64,000 nucleotides of DNA, from the NCBI GenBank assembly GCA_017519185.1, contig JAFWSX010000024.1, positions 1-64,000 of the forward strand, read 5' to 3'. Of the stretch, positions 32,719 to 41,851 are shown one piece after another (positions within the stretch are counted from its first letter, which is position 1; every line of letters starts with the position of its first letter). The notes beneath the pieces were generated by a model. It had not been told where the DNA came from. It ran no database searches and worked only from the letters and a program-made list of their open reading frames with translations. A program made the translations under genes and the position numbers. Source of the DNA: Bacteroidales bacterium. Lineage in GTDB: Bacteria; Bacteroidota; Bacteroidia; Bacteroidales; UBA932.

Positions 32719-34455
32719 CTATCTTATGATAAGGTCATTCAATGTCTTGCCGCCCGGAATCATCGGGTAAACGTTGACGGTCGGGTCAACCACTGCCTCG
32801 AGGAAGAAGGCACCCTTCGAGGCCGCCATACGCTCGATGGCTCCTTCGACCTCCGAAGGCTTCGAAATCCTCATATACTCGATATCGTAGGCCTCGCATA
32901 TCTTGCTGAAATCAGGATTGACGAGCATAGTGTGGGAGAAACGCTTGTCGAAGAAGAGGTCCTGCCACTGACGCACCATTCCGAGGAACGAGTTGTTGAG
33001 CAGCACTATCTTCACGTCTATGTTGTTCTGGAGAATGGTTCCGAGTTCCTGGATGTTCATCTGCAGGCCGCCATCACCGACGATTGCCACAACCTGGGCG
33101 TCGGGACGTCCGCACTTCGCTCCGATAGCGGCAGGAAGCGCAAATCCCATCGTTCCCAGTCCGCCTGAAGTAATCCAGCCCGTCTTCATCGTGAGTTTCA
33201 GGTAGCGGGCCGCGAACATCTGGTTCTGCCCCACGTCGGTTACGAGCACCACGTTGCTGCCGTAGCTCTTCTCGCTGGTGCTCACTTTCTCTATATAGTG
33301 GCTGTTGATGGCATCCACAACCTGAGCCATATTGAGCTTCTCGCTGCGCAGCATAGGACCGATCACGTTCTCTTTCTCCTTGTCATACTGTTCGTAGCCG
33401 AAGCGTCTCCAAGACTCGCGGTCCTTGAACACGAGGCCGTCGCAGATAGCTTCGAGCATCTGGCGGGCGTCGCCGTGGATTGTCAGGTCAACCTGGATAT
33501 TCTTGTTGAACTCGGTCTTGTCTATGTCGATATGGATAATCTGGGCGTTCTGCGCATATCCGCTGGGCTTGCCTGTAACACGGTCAGAGAATCTCATACC
33601 CACTGCCAGGATTACATCGGCCTGCTGAGTCATTGCATTCGCAGACATATTGCCGTGCATACCCACCATTCCGATATAGTAATGGTCGTGGAAGTTCATC
33701 GCGCTGCGGCCGAGCAGCGTACAAGCTACGGGGATACAGCCTTTGTTGGCACATTCCGCGAGAACAGATTCGGCACCGGAGATGAGTACGCCCTGACCTG
33801 CGATGATCAGAGGCCTCTCGGCATTGTTGAGCATATCGATGGCCTTCTGGATGTTCAGGTCGCGCTTCTCCAGGTTCACCTTGCGGGGTACGTAGACCAT
33901 ACGGTCGAGAGCAGCCTTGAGGTCATAGCGGTAGCGGAACTTTTCCACCTGGGCGTTCTTCGTGACGCTGATGAGCACCGGGCCGGGACGGCCGCTGCGG
34001 GCAATATGGAAAGCCTGGGGCACTACGATGGGAATGTCCTCGGCACGAGATATCTGGTAGTTCCACTTGGTGATGGGGGTAGTTATGCCCACCATATCAG
34101 CTTCCTGAAAGAAGTTCGTTCCGAGCTGGGCTGCGTCAACCTGGGCGGTGATGCAGACTATCGGAGTGGAATCCATCATAGCGTCGGCTATGCCAGTCAC
34201 GAAATTGGTCGCACCGGGGCCCGAGGTCGCCACGCATACACCCACCTGACCGGTGGCGCGTGCATAGCCTTCAGCTGCGTGGACGGCACCCTGCTCGTGG
34301 CGTACCAGCACGTGGCGAAGCTGGTCTGTATAGTCGTAAAGCTTGTCGTAGAACGGAATGATGCTGCCTCCGGGATATCCGAAGATTGTGTCGACGTTCT
34401 CTTCAATTATGGTCTGAATGAGCGCTTCCGCGCCTGTGATCATTTTCTCTTCCAT
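32719..34455 (-). CDS. ilvB: Acetolactate synthase catalytic subunit
   Basis: ThDP- and FAD-dependent enzyme condensing pyruvate with pyruvate or 2-ketobutyrate. The 578-residue product has the N-terminal catalytic Glu region (GYPGGSIIPFYD; RHEQGAVHAAEGYAR), the central FAD domain, and the C-terminal ThDP-binding motif GDGGLQMNIQELGTILQNN. Full length. One base separates it from ilvD and five from ilvN, so all are one message under the attenuator at 36297-36447. Confidence 0.97.
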   Translation of the reverse strand: MEEKMITGAEALIQTIIEENVDTIFGYPGGSIIPFYDKLYDYTDQLRHVLVRHEQGAVHAAEGYARATGQVGVCVATSGPGATNFVTGIADAMMDSTPIVCITAQVDAAQLGTNFFQEADMVGITTPITKWNYQISRAEDIPIVVPQAFHIARSGRPGPVLISVTKNAQVEKFRYRYDLKAALDRMVYVPRKVNLEKRDLNIQKAIDMLNNAERPLIIAGQGVLISGAESVLAECANKGCIPVACTLLGRSAMNFHDHYYIGMVGMHGNMSANAMTQQADVILAVGMRFSDRVTGKPSGYAQNAQIIHIDIDKTEFNKNIQVDLTIHGDARQMLEAICDGLVFKDRESWRRFGYEQYDKEKENVIGPMLRSEKLNMAQVVDAINSHYIEKVSTSEKSYGSNVVLVTDVGQNQMFAARYLKLTMKTGWITSGGLGTMGFALPAAIGAKCGRPDAQVVAIVGDGGLQMNIQELGTILQNNIDVKIVLLNNSFLGMVRQWQDLFFDKRFSHTMLVNPDFSKICEAYDIEYMRISKPSEVEGAIERMAASKGAFFLEAVVDPTVNVYPMIPGGKTLNDLIIR

Positions 34456-34456
34456 A

Positions 34457-36286
34457 TTATATCATCCTTACTCCACCTTTATCTGCAGAACCTGCGAGCA
34501 TCGAATATGCCTGAAGGGCCTTGCTGACCTTGCGGTCGCGGTGCGCGGGTTTGTATTCTTTTATTGCGGCGCGACGGGCGGCAAGCTCCTCGTCGCTGAG
34601 CTCTACGTTCATTGACCTGGCGGGAATGTCGATTGCGATTATATCGCCGTCTTTCACCAGTGCGATGGCGCCTTCGCTTGCAGCCTCAGGCGAAACGTGA
34701 CCTATAGACAGGCCGCTGGTGCCGCCAGAGAAGCGTCCGTCGGTGATAAGGGCGCATTCGGCGCCGAGGTGCATGCTCTTCAGGAATGAAGTCGGATAGA
34801 GCATCTCCTGCATTCCGGGGCCGCCTTTCGGGCCTTCGTAGCGGATCACCACCACGTCGCCTTTCTTCACCTTGCCGCCGAGGATTCCTGCAACTGCATC
34901 TTCCTGGCTTTCGAAGACCACAGCAGGACCCCTGAACTTGAAGATCCTTTCGTCTACACCTGCAGTCTTTACTATAGAGCCATCCACTGCGATGTTGCCG
35001 TAGAGCACTGCGAGGCCGCCGTCTTTCATATATGCATTCTCGATGCTGCGGATGCAGCCCGCCTTGCGGTCGAGATCGAATTCTTTGTATTGATTGTCAC
35101 ATCCGCCAAGCACTCCGGTGCGCTGGTTGAGCGGAGCGGCCAGATATTTGGCGGCATTGGGATGGGCTGCGACAAATGCTGAAGCATCCTGACCGGCTGC
35201 AGCAGTTATGTCGTTGTCGGCTATGGCAGCAGCGAGAGAAGGATAATCAATCCTCTTCACGTCGGTGTGCAGCAGGCCGCCTTTCGCCAGTTCGCCGAGG
35301 ATACCCATAATACCTCCTGCCCTGTTCACATCCTGCACGTGGTAATGGTAGCTAGGAGCCACCTTGCAGAGAACCGGAACATTGCGTGACAGACGGTCGA
35401 TGTCGGCCATTGTGAAGTCGACTCCGGCCTCGTGTGCAATCGCCAGAAGGTGAAGAACGGTATTGGTCGAGCCGCCCATTGCGATGTCGAGAGACATTGC
35501 GTTCTCAAAGGCAGCCTTGTTGGCTATTGCGCGCGGCAGCACGCTCTCGTCATCCTTGAAATAGTAGTCGTTGGCAAGCTTCACAATCAACTCGGCGCCT
35601 TTCTCGAAGAGTTCGCGGCGGCACTTGTGGGTAGAAAGGATGCTTCCGTTGCCCACCGGTGCCATTCCCAGTGCCTCGGTGAGGCTGTTCATCGAGTTGG
35701 CAGTAAACATTCCCGAGCAGCAGCCGCAGGTCGGGCAGGCAGCCCTCTCATAGCGCAGCAGCTCGTCAGCAGGCGTTGCGGGGTCTCCACCCTTCACCAT
35801 TATGTCGATCAGGTCACAGTCCTTGCCGTCTACGTTGCCGGCTTCCATCGGGCCTCCTGATACAAAAACCGCCGGAATGTTAAGCCTCATAGCAGCCATC
35901 ATCATACCCGGCGTTATCTTGTCGCAGTTGGAGATGCATATCATTGCATCCGCACAGTGCGCGTTGCACATATATTCAACGCTGTCGGCTATTATCTCTC
36001 GTGACGGGAGAGAATAGAGCATTCCGCCGTGACCCATCGCTATGCCGTCGTCGATTGCTATGGTGTCGAACTCTGCCGCAAAGCAGCCGAGCGATTCGAT
36101 TTTCTTCTTGACAATCTGGCCTATCTCGTGGAGATGCATATGGCCAGGAACGAACTGAGTGAAGGAATTGACGATGGCGATTATCGGCTTGCCGACAAAA
36201 CGGTCGTCCATTCCGTTGGCTCTCCAAAGACCTCTCGCGCCAGCCATCGTGGCTCCTTCAAAAGTTACACTGCTGCGTAATTTCAT
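34457..36286 (-). CDS. ilvD: Dihydroxy-acid dehydratase
   Basis: Fe-S enzyme converting dihydroxy acids to 2-keto acids. The 609-residue product (ATG at 36286; upstream in-frame codons lie in the attenuator region and are not used) shows cluster cysteines in [11 protein letters not shown] and [18 protein letters not shown], and the [19 protein letters not shown] motif near the C-terminus. First structural gene of the ilv operon; ten bases downstream of the attenuator T-run. Confidence 0.96.
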   Translation of the reverse strand: MKLRSSVTFEGATMAGARGLWRANGMDDRFVGKPIIAIVNSFTQFVPGHMHLHEIGQIVKKKIESLGCFAAEFDTIAIDDGIAMGHGGMLYSLPSREIIADSVEYMCNAHCADAMICISNCDKITPGMMMAAMRLNIPAVFVSGGPMEAGNVDGKDCDLIDIMVKGGDPATPADELLRYERAACPTCGCCSGMFTANSMNSLTEALGMAPVGNGSILSTHKCRRELFEKGAELIVKLANDYYFKDDESVLPRAIANKAAFENAMSLDIAMGGSTNTVLHLLAIAHEAGVDFTMADIDRLSRNVPVLCKVAPSYHYHVQDVNRAGGIMGILGELAKGGLLHTDVKRIDYPSLAAAIADNDITAAAGQDASAFVAAHPNAAKYLAAPLNQRTGVLGGCDNQYKEFDLDRKAGCIRSIENAYMKDGGLAVLYGNIAVDGSIVKTAGVDERIFKFRGPAVVFESQEDAVAGILGGKVKKGDVVVIRYEGPKGGPGMQEMLYPTSFLKSMHLGAECALITDGRFSGGTSGLSIGHVSPEAASEGAIALVKDGDIIAIDIPARSMNVELSDEELAARRAAIKEYKPAHRDRKVSKALQAYSMLAGSADKGGVRMI

Positions 36287-36296
36287 ATTCCCACAT

Positions 36297-36336
36297 AAAA
36301 AAAAATTCACTCATCGGAAAGAATCCAACAAGTGAA
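36297..36336 (-). terminator. Intrinsic terminator of the ilv attenuator
   Basis: On the minus strand TTCACT (36336-36331) pairs with AGTGAA (36311-36306), with an inner TTGG/CCGA stem (one G-U), and nine T follow (plus A run 36297-36305). It lies between the leader peptide and ilvD, so it would stop transcription before the structural genes unless the overlapping antiterminator forms. Confidence 0.85.
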
Positions 36337-36367
36337 ACTGCATATTATAATTCCGTTGTGGATTCTT
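36319..36367 (-). promoter_or_regulatory. Antiterminator hairpin of the ilv attenuator
   Basis: TGGATTCTT (36359-36367, plus strand) is the perfect reverse complement of AAGAATCCA (36319-36327), extendable by three more pairs past one bulged base. The stem uses the bases that form the 5' arm and loop of the terminator (36320-36336), so the two structures exclude each other. The other arm begins three bases after the leader-peptide stop codon, where a ribosome stalled further upstream would leave it free. Confidence 0.8.
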
Positions 36368-36369
36368 GC

Positions 36370-36447
36370 TTACAGGGTGCTCACGACCAGCACCAGCAGA
36401 TCTAGGGTGAGGACGAGTCGGATGATGCTGATGGTTGCGTTTCGCAT
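36370..36447 (-). CDS. ilv operon leader (attenuator) peptide
   Basis: A 25-codon open frame starting at the ATG at 36447 encodes a peptide in which 14 of 25 residues are Ile, Leu or Val, with the core ISIIRLVLTLDLLVLVV. It begins about 23 bases after a consensus -7 box and stops three bases before the antiterminator arm. This is the layout of ribosome-mediated attenuation: shortage of charged Ile-, Leu- or Val-tRNA stalls the ribosome, frees the antiterminator and lets ilvDBNCE be transcribed. A small GGTGCT/AGCACC hairpin in the last codons may be the pause stem. Regulation is inference from the arrangement; the peptide itself is expected to have no other role. Confidence 0.88.
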   Translation of the reverse strand: MRNATISIIRLVLTLDLLVLVVSTL

Positions 36448-36476
36448 TGTGAATCCTTGATTAACGGTTCTGAGTG

Positions 36477-36510
36477 CAAAGTTAAAATTCTTTTTGCAGA
36501 ATTCACAAAA
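36477..36510 (-). promoter_or_regulatory. Promoter of the ilv operon
   Basis: On the minus strand TTTTG (36510-36506) is followed, 20-21 bases on, by TAACTTTG (36484-36477). This fits the Bacteroidota consensus -33 TTTG, spacer 19-21, -7 TAnnTTTG. Expected start of transcription about 36470, some 25 bases before the leader-peptide ATG. Confidence 0.82.
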
Positions 36511-36537
36511 TTTTATTAGATTATGAGCAATTATCCA

Positions 36538-36545
36538 TACCTTTG
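36538..36545 (+). promoter_or_regulatory. -7 box of the leuA promoter
   Basis: TACCTTTG matches TAnnTTTG and ends only five bases before the leuA ATG, so the message would have little or no leader. No clear -33 TTTG at the right distance. It is divergent from the ilv promoter. Confidence 0.6.
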
Positions 36546-36550
36546 TCAAT

Positions 36551-38047
36551 ATGAACGACAAATTATATATTTTCGACACTACCCTCCGCGACGGAGAGCA
36601 GGTCCCCGGATGCCAGCTTAATACCATTGAAAAGATAGAGCTTGCCAAGTTGCTGGAAGCTCTGGGAGTAGATATCATAGAGTGCGGCTTCCCCATTTCC
36701 AGTCCCGGAGATTTCAAGAGCGTTGTCGAAATTTCCAAAGTCGTGACCTCGTCGCGCATCTGCGCCCTGTCCAGAGCCGTCGAGAAAGACATTGATGCTG
36801 CAGCCGAAGCCCTGCATTTCGCAGAGCTGAAGCGCATCCACACCGGCATCGGAACCTCGGATTACCATATCAGATACAAGTTCAACTCCAACCGCGAGGA
36901 CATCCTCAAGAGGGCCGTCGCCTGCGTCAAGTACGCCCGCAAATATGTCGATGACGTGGAGTTCTACGCCGAGGATGCAGGCCGCACCGAAAACGAATAC
37001 CTTGCGAGGGTCATCGAAGCCGTGATCGCCGCCGGTGCCACAGTGGTCAACATTCCCGACACCACCGGCTACTGCTTCCCCGCAGAATACGGCGCCAAGA
37101 TCGCCTATCTGATGAACAATGTACCCAACATCGACAAGGCCATCATCTCAACCCACTGCCACAATGACCTTGGTATGGCCACCGCCAACACCCTGGCAGG
37201 CGTGATGAACGGTGCCCGTCAGGTGGAAGTCACCGTCAACGGCGTCGGAGAGCGTGCCGGCAACACCGCCCTCGAAGAGGTCGTGATGGCCATCCGCAGC
37301 CGCAAGGAGTTCCCTGTCCGCACAGACATACTCACCAAGAACATAACCAAGATTTCCCATCAGGTGTCTTCACTTATGAGGATGCCCGTCCAGCCAAACA
37401 AGGCTATCGTGGGCCGCAACGCCTTCGCCCACTCGTCCGGCATCCACCAGGACGGTGTGCTCAAGAACCGCGAGAGCTACGAGATCATCGACCCGCAGGA
37501 CATCGGAGTCAATGACAGCACCATCACCCTCACCGCCCGCAGCGGAAGGGCCGCCCTCGACCACCATCTGCGCAGGCTGGGCATCGTGCTCGGCACCGAA
37601 GAGCTCGCCGAAGCCTACAAGAAGTTCCTTGACCTTGCCGACCGCAAGAAAGAGATAGAAGACAACGACCTGTATGCCATCTCAGGCATCAGCCAGGATG
37701 ACATAGTCCAGAAGATCAAGCTCGACTACCTCCAGGTAGTCTGCGGCAAGAACGCCATTCCGATGGCCACCGTAGGGCTCATCATCGACGGCGAGAAATG
37801 CAACGCAACCAGCAGCGGCAAAGGCCCGGTGGATGCAGCATTCACTGCCATCCGCACCCTTGTGCACCGCCGCATCAACCTCGAGGAGATGCTGGTGCAG
37901 TCCATCACCCGCGGCACCGAGGACAACGGCATCGTGCACATCCAGGTGGAGAACAACGGCCAGTTCTACTACGGCTACTCGGCAAACCCGGACATCATCA
38001 CCGCAGCCGCCGAAGCCTACATCAACGCTATAGCGAAGATTATCTGA
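36551..38047 (+). CDS. leuA: 2-isopropylmalate synthase
   Basis: Condenses acetyl-CoA with 2-ketoisovalerate, first step of leucine synthesis. The 498-residue protein has the metal/substrate motif [13 protein letters not shown] (residues 8-20), [18 protein letters not shown] (metal-binding HxH), the subdomain with [17 protein letters not shown] and a C-terminal LeuA allosteric domain (about 375-498) expected to bind leucine. Divergent from the ilv operon that supplies its substrate. leuB/leuCD are not in the window. The aldo/keto reductase follows after 16 bases. Confidence 0.95.
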   Translation: MNDKLYIFDTTLRDGEQVPGCQLNTIEKIELAKLLEALGVDIIECGFPISSPGDFKSVVEISKVVTSSRICALSRAVEKDIDAAAEALHFAELKRIHTGIGTSDYHIRYKFNSNREDILKRAVACVKYARKYVDDVEFYAEDAGRTENEYLARVIEAVIAAGATVVNIPDTTGYCFPAEYGAKIAYLMNNVPNIDKAIISTHCHNDLGMATANTLAGVMNGARQVEVTVNGVGERAGNTALEEVVMAIRSRKEFPVRTDILTKNITKISHQVSSLMRMPVQPNKAIVGRNAFAHSSGIHQDGVLKNRESYEIIDPQDIGVNDSTITLTARSGRAALDHHLRRLGIVLGTEELAEAYKKFLDLADRKKEIEDNDLYAISGISQDDIVQKIKLDYLQVVCGKNAIPMATVGLIIDGEKCNATSSGKGPVDAAFTAIRTLVHRRINLEEMLVQSITRGTEDNGIVHIQVENNGQFYYGYSANPDIITAAAEAYINAIAKII

Positions 38048-38063
38048 GAATAAACTTCTTTGA

Positions 38064-39233
38064 ATGTTCTATCACTCGATCAAAGATACAAGGCTTTCTG
38101 CGCTCGGGTTCGGAGCGATGAGGCTGCCGCAGCTTGAAGACGGCAGCGTAGACCGCGACACTGTCTTCGCAATGGTCGATGAAGCCATCTCGAAAGGAAT
38201 CAACTATTTCGACACTGCCTTCCCCTACCACGACGGCCATTCAGAAGAGGTGCTCGGTGCAGCCCTCGCCCGTCATCCAAGGGAGAAATGGCACCTTGCC
38301 GACAAGTTTCCCGGGCACCAGCATTTCAAGACATTCGACCCTGAAAGAATATTCAGGCGCCAGCTGGAAAGATGCGGAGTGGATTACTTCGACTTCTACC
38401 TTTACCATAATGTCTGCGAGAACAGCATCGCCGACTATATGGATCCGCGCTGGGGCATTCTGGAATATTTCGTACGCCAGCGCGAGGAAGGGCGCATCCG
38501 CCATCTGGGTATGTCCTCCCACAGCACGGCCGACCACCTGCAGTCCATCCTGGACGGTCCTTACGGCCAGGCCATAGAATTCGTACAGATCCAGCTTAAC
38601 TACCTTGACTGGAGCCTGCAGGATGCCCGCCGCAAGTGCGAGATCATCCGCGACCACGGGCTTCCGATCGTAGTGATGGAGCCGCTGCGCGGAGGCAAGC
38701 TGTCGCATCTCAGCCCAGAAGCCCACGCAAGGCTGCAGGAGATGGGCGCATCCAGGAGCGACTCTTCCTGGGCGCTGCGCTGGCTCCACGACATTCCCGG
38801 CGTCTCAGTCGTGCTGAGCGGAATGTCCAGCCTGGAGCAGATGAAGGAAAACACGGAGACTTTCGAACATCCGGACCCGCTGTCCGCACGTGAGCGTGCC
38901 GTTCTGGCTGAAATCGCAGAAGGGCTGAAGGGCTCAGTTCCCTGTACAGCCTGCCGCTACTGCTGCGAAGGCTGTCCAGCAGGTCTTGACATTCCCTCTC
39001 TGATTTCCGAATACAACGACATAAAGGTCCAGGTGTCACTTACCCCCGTGATGCGGCTGGAGAGCCTTCCGGAAGACAAGCTTCCGCACGCCTGTCTGAA
39101 ATGCGGCTCCTGCGCGCAGATATGCCCGCAAGGCATCCACATTCCGGACATCCTCGCCGAACTTGCGGATATGTTCGACCGCGCTCCGAAATGGGCCGAC
39201 ATCTGCGTGAAACGCAACGCGATCAACCATTAA
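38064..39233 (+). CDS. Aldo/keto reductase with C-terminal 4Fe-4S domain
   Basis: The 389-residue product has an AKR TIM barrel (about 1-270) with the catalytic Asp (INYFDTAF), Tyr (FPYHDGH), Lys (LADKFPG) and His (YLYHN) regions and an NADPH-binding end (WALRWLHDIPGVSVVLSGMS), followed by a ferredoxin-like tail with CTACRYCCEGCP and CLKCGSCAQICPQGI. Such proteins are common in anaerobes and are thought to link flavin/ferredoxin electrons to carbonyl reduction; the substrate is unknown. Cotranscribed with leuA and the M28 peptidase by spacing (16 and 13 bases). Confidence 0.9.
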   Translation: MFYHSIKDTRLSALGFGAMRLPQLEDGSVDRDTVFAMVDEAISKGINYFDTAFPYHDGHSEEVLGAALARHPREKWHLADKFPGHQHFKTFDPERIFRRQLERCGVDYFDFYLYHNVCENSIADYMDPRWGILEYFVRQREEGRIRHLGMSSHSTADHLQSILDGPYGQAIEFVQIQLNYLDWSLQDARRKCEIIRDHGLPIVVMEPLRGGKLSHLSPEAHARLQEMGASRSDSSWALRWLHDIPGVSVVLSGMSSLEQMKENTETFEHPDPLSARERAVLAEIAEGLKGSVPCTACRYCCEGCPAGLDIPSLISEYNDIKVQVSLTPVMRLESLPEDKLPHACLKCGSCAQICPQGIHIPDILAELADMFDRAPKWADICVKRNAINH

Positions 39234-39246
39234 TCACCGTACCATA

Positions 39247-40713
39247 ATGAAAAAGACTTTACTGCCCCTTTTGCTTATGCTGGCACTGGCTTTCACGGCC
39301 ACTGCACAGGACAAGGTTGTCAAGGCCGTGCTTGAAGCAGGCCACAACGACAACCGCACGATGGAACACGCGGATTATATAGCCCGCAACATCGGCGGCC
39401 GCATCGTCGGCTCGCATATGCTCAACCACGCCGAAGACTGGGTTGCCCAGCAATTCCGTTCCTGGGGGCTGGAAGTCGTCGTTCAGGAAGCCGTCACCAT
39501 CAATGTCGGTTTCGACCGCGGCCCCTGGTTCGGCCGTATGCTCTCTGAAGACGGAATGACGCTGCATTTCGGCACTCCTGCATATACTGCCGGCACCCGT
39601 GGCCCGCAGAAAGGCCGTGTGCTTCTGGAGCCCAAGAACCAGCGCGATTTCGACCGCGTGAAGGGCGCACTCAAAGGAGCCTGGGTTCTGCTGGAGACTG
39701 GCCCGACAAGCGGACTTGCCATCGACGCCAGCGCCAAGGCTGACTCTACCCGTGCCGCACAGCTCGCCGCCGGCGAGGAAGGTTCGGTGCTGATGTACCG
39801 CCAGATGGTGGAAGCCGGAGTACTCGGTTTCATCCGCCCGTCAAAGCTTCCGATGCAGGTGCTCTACAACCGCGCCACCTGCTTCGACCTCACTATGGAC
39901 AATCTGCCCAAGGCCTGCGACATCCTGCTTGACGAGCATCAGTTCGAAATTATCAAGCAGAAAGTGGTGGACCGTCAGGATTTCCAGCTGGAGTTCGACA
40001 TCCGCAACCACTTCTTCCCCGGCCCGATGAAATACCACAACATCCTCGGCATCATCCGCGGCAGCAAATATCCTGACGAATATGTGATGATGGGCAGCCA
40101 TCTGGATGCCTATGACATCGCCACCGGTTCGACCGACGACGGGCAGGGTGTCTGCGTGACTATGGAAGCAGCGCGCCTGCTGGCCACCTCCGGAGCAAAA
40201 CCTCTGCGCTCGATAATGTTCTGCATCTGGACAGGTGAAGAGTATGGCCTGCTCGGTTCAAAATATTTCGTTGAGAGCAAGCTTGTGCCCTGGAATAAGA
40301 TTTCCAACTACTTCAACCGCGACGGCGGCCCGCTGGCTGCAACTTCCGTTACCGTGCCTCCGGCAATGTACGACGATTTCGTGACCGCCTGCAAGCCGCT
40401 GTTCGACTACAATCCCGACATACCTTTCTCTGTGATCAAGCGTGAAGGCGACCCTCAGCCCCGCCCCACCCAGGCCGGCGGTTCCGACCACGCCTATTTC
40501 GCGATGAACGGCATTCCCGCCATTTCATTCAGGGAGAGCGACGTCTTCGGAATGGACTTCATCTACCGCGACATCTGGCACACCGAGGATGACCTGTATG
40601 ACAAGCTCATCCCGGCCTATATGGAACACTCCGCAGTGATCCAGGCTGTCACCGCCTACGGCCTTGCCAACCTGAACCACCTTCTGTCGCGCGAAGGACT
40701 CTACAAAGACTAG
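39247..40713 (+). CDS. Exported M28-family zinc aminopeptidase
   Basis: The 488-residue product has a signal peptide (ends FTATAQ), a protease-associated-like insertion (about 115-210) and an M28 catalytic domain with metal-ligand motifs: GSHLDAYDIATGSTDDGQGV (His/Asp), the catalytic Glu pair in WTGEEYGLLGS, and GGSDHAYFAMNGIPAISFRE. Periplasmic or surface aminopeptidase activity is expected. Its stop overlaps the convergent OMP gene by four bases. A diverged copy of its last 26 codons is found at 43694-43774. Confidence 0.88.
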   Translation: MKKTLLPLLLMLALAFTATAQDKVVKAVLEAGHNDNRTMEHADYIARNIGGRIVGSHMLNHAEDWVAQQFRSWGLEVVVQEAVTINVGFDRGPWFGRMLSEDGMTLHFGTPAYTAGTRGPQKGRVLLEPKNQRDFDRVKGALKGAWVLLETGPTSGLAIDASAKADSTRAAQLAAGEEGSVLMYRQMVEAGVLGFIRPSKLPMQVLYNRATCFDLTMDNLPKACDILLDEHQFEIIKQKVVDRQDFQLEFDIRNHFFPGPMKYHNILGIIRGSKYPDEYVMMGSHLDAYDIATGSTDDGQGVCVTMEAARLLATSGAKPLRSIMFCIWTGEEYGLLGSKYFVESKLVPWNKISNYFNRDGGPLAATSVTVPPAMYDDFVTACKPLFDYNPDIPFSVIKREGDPQPRPTQAGGSDHAYFAMNGIPAISFRESDVFGMDFIYRDIWHTEDDLYDKLIPAYMEHSAVIQAVTAYGLANLNHLLSREGLYKD

Positions 40714-41264
40714 AAAGTCAGACCGGCCGACAAGCCGTAGCCCATATAGCTGATTATTATTCCTGCCTGCAGGTGGGTGAAGTTCGCAATGTTGAAATCC
40801 AGGCCGGCCTTGATGCCGGCGTAGGGAATCACCTTGTTGACAGGTGTGGTGTTGTAGATCTGTTGTTTATGCGCATCGTCCCAGGTGCAGCCGAATCCTT
40901 TGTAATAGTTGGCGAATATGCCGCCGGCCTCGGCTCCTGCATAGATTGAATGTCTCTTAGTCTGGCCGAGCCCGAAATAATGAGTGTATTCGACACGGAG
41001 AGGGATACCCCGGTAAGCATATTTACCAGGATCGGCATCGATCCACGTGCTGCCCTTGAAGACATAACCCGACTGCAAGCCGACATAGTTCCCCCTGTTT
41101 ATACGGTAGCCCAGCGACAGGTTTGCTGATTGCTGGGAGTGAACGAGATTCACGAATTCCGTCCTGTAATGCACTCCGAACTGGAGGCCTTTCACTTCCT
41201 TGTCCTGTGCGAAAGCGCCGCAAGTGAAGAGCAACGCCACCATAATCACCAATAACTTTTTCAT
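40710..41264 (-). CDS. Small outer-membrane beta-barrel protein, copy 1
   Basis: The 184-residue product has a signal peptide (MKKLLVIMVALLFTCGAFAQ) and strands of alternating pattern with glycine/tyrosine-rich turns (ANLSLGYRINRGNYVGLQSG, GIPLRVEYTHYFGLG, HSIYAGAEAGGIFANYY), ending in a C-terminal F, as in eight-stranded OmpA-like/porin-family barrels. Function unknown. A close paralogue (182 residues) lies at 43802-44350 and shares upstream sequence as well, the mark of a segmental duplication. Confidence 0.85.
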   Translation of the reverse strand: MKKLLVIMVALLFTCGAFAQDKEVKGLQFGVHYRTEFVNLVHSQQSANLSLGYRINRGNYVGLQSGYVFKGSTWIDADPGKYAYRGIPLRVEYTHYFGLGQTKRHSIYAGAEAGGIFANYYKGFGCTWDDAHKQQIYNTTPVNKVIPYAGIKAGLDFNIANFTHLQAGIIISYMGYGLSAGLTF

Positions 41265-41704
41265 TTCTGTTTTGACGTTTGTTTTCTGTTAAAACACACA
41301 AAAGTGCAGGATACGTCTTTTCATTTTGTTTTTTTTGCTACCAATGGCGTCCGTCCCGCCTCTTTAGGGTTTTTCGCCAAAGTGTGGAAGGCGAATGCTG
41401 CTCAGGTGGCGCAGGATGCCGGTCGCCCTTCCACAGTGCCCTTCGCAAGGCCGGTGTGGAAGGATGAACCCCGTCGCAGCACACTCCAGCGCGGTCAGGC
41501 CTTACACACTTTGGCTGGAATCAGAGAAATGGACCCAACCGGTTAGGGGAAAACCAGTCAGGGAGAAATTCCAGTCAGGCAGCAAGTCGTCGTTCCCGAG
41601 CTGAGGCCTGTACATGGCGGGCCTCCGGGATTGTTCCAAGGGGATTGTTCATTTTGCCATCTCATTGAAAGTGTGTATATTTACTTTGCTAAATCCTTGT
41701 TTAC
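41265..41704. other. Intergenic region between OMP copy 1 and the small-peptide gene
   Basis: No gene seen. 41265-41376 is the OMP promoter side and is repeated, with few changes, at 44351-44463 (for example GCTACCAATGGCGTCCGTCC in both). 41377-41514 is the 138-bp repeat. The remainder holds only an A/T-rich stretch with TTACTTTG at 41681-41688, a possible degenerate -7 box for the following genes. Confidence 0.6.
41377..41514. repeat. 138-bp inverted-end repeat, copy 1
   Basis: Begins CCAAAGTGTGGAAGG and ends CCTTACACACTTTGG (one mismatch in the 15-bp terminal inverted repeats). Inside are CCTTCCACAGTG (from 41427) and TGTGGAAGG (41455-41463), a second inverted pair. The same 138-bp length and arms recur at 44464-44601 and 46879-47016. 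Lies upstream of OMP copy 1. Confidence 0.9.
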
Positions 41705-41851
41705 ATGAACACAGAACACAAACAAACATACCTTGCACCCTCGACGCTGGTCTTCGAGGTGGTGCAGGAAGGCGTTATCTGCCAGAGTCCCGGTGGCGTG
41801 GGAGGCACACGCAATGGATATGGTGAAGCAATTGAAGACGAATGGGAATAA
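41705..41851 (+). CDS. 48-residue peptide coupled to a fimbrillin-like gene
   Basis: ATG at 41705 opens a 48-codon frame ending TAA at 41849-41851; the last A of the stop is the A of the next gene's ATG, so translation is probably coupled. The peptide has no signal sequence. Its N-terminal half reads TYLAPSTLVFEVVQEGVICQ, with one Cys, then a Gly-rich stretch SPGGVGGTRNGYG and an acidic end. Bacteroidota genomes hold many short proteins with a Y-x-AP-x-x-x-V start and one Cys next to surface-protein genes; their function is not known to me. Real-gene status rests on coupling and that pattern. Confidence 0.65.
   Translation: MNTEHKQTYLAPSTLVFEVVQEGVICQSPGGVGGTRNGYGEAIEDEWE

Noticed and set aside
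33298-34527. A 409-codon plus-strand frame opposite ilvB
   Set aside because: Antisense shadow of acetolactate synthase; His/Val-rich translation without any family pattern.
41304-41546. Short frames across the 138-bp repeat reading like FRQSVEG and KAGVEG in several copies
   Set aside because: The similarity between copies is at DNA level and comes from the inverted arms; frames, starts and stops differ among the copies, so no protein is supported.
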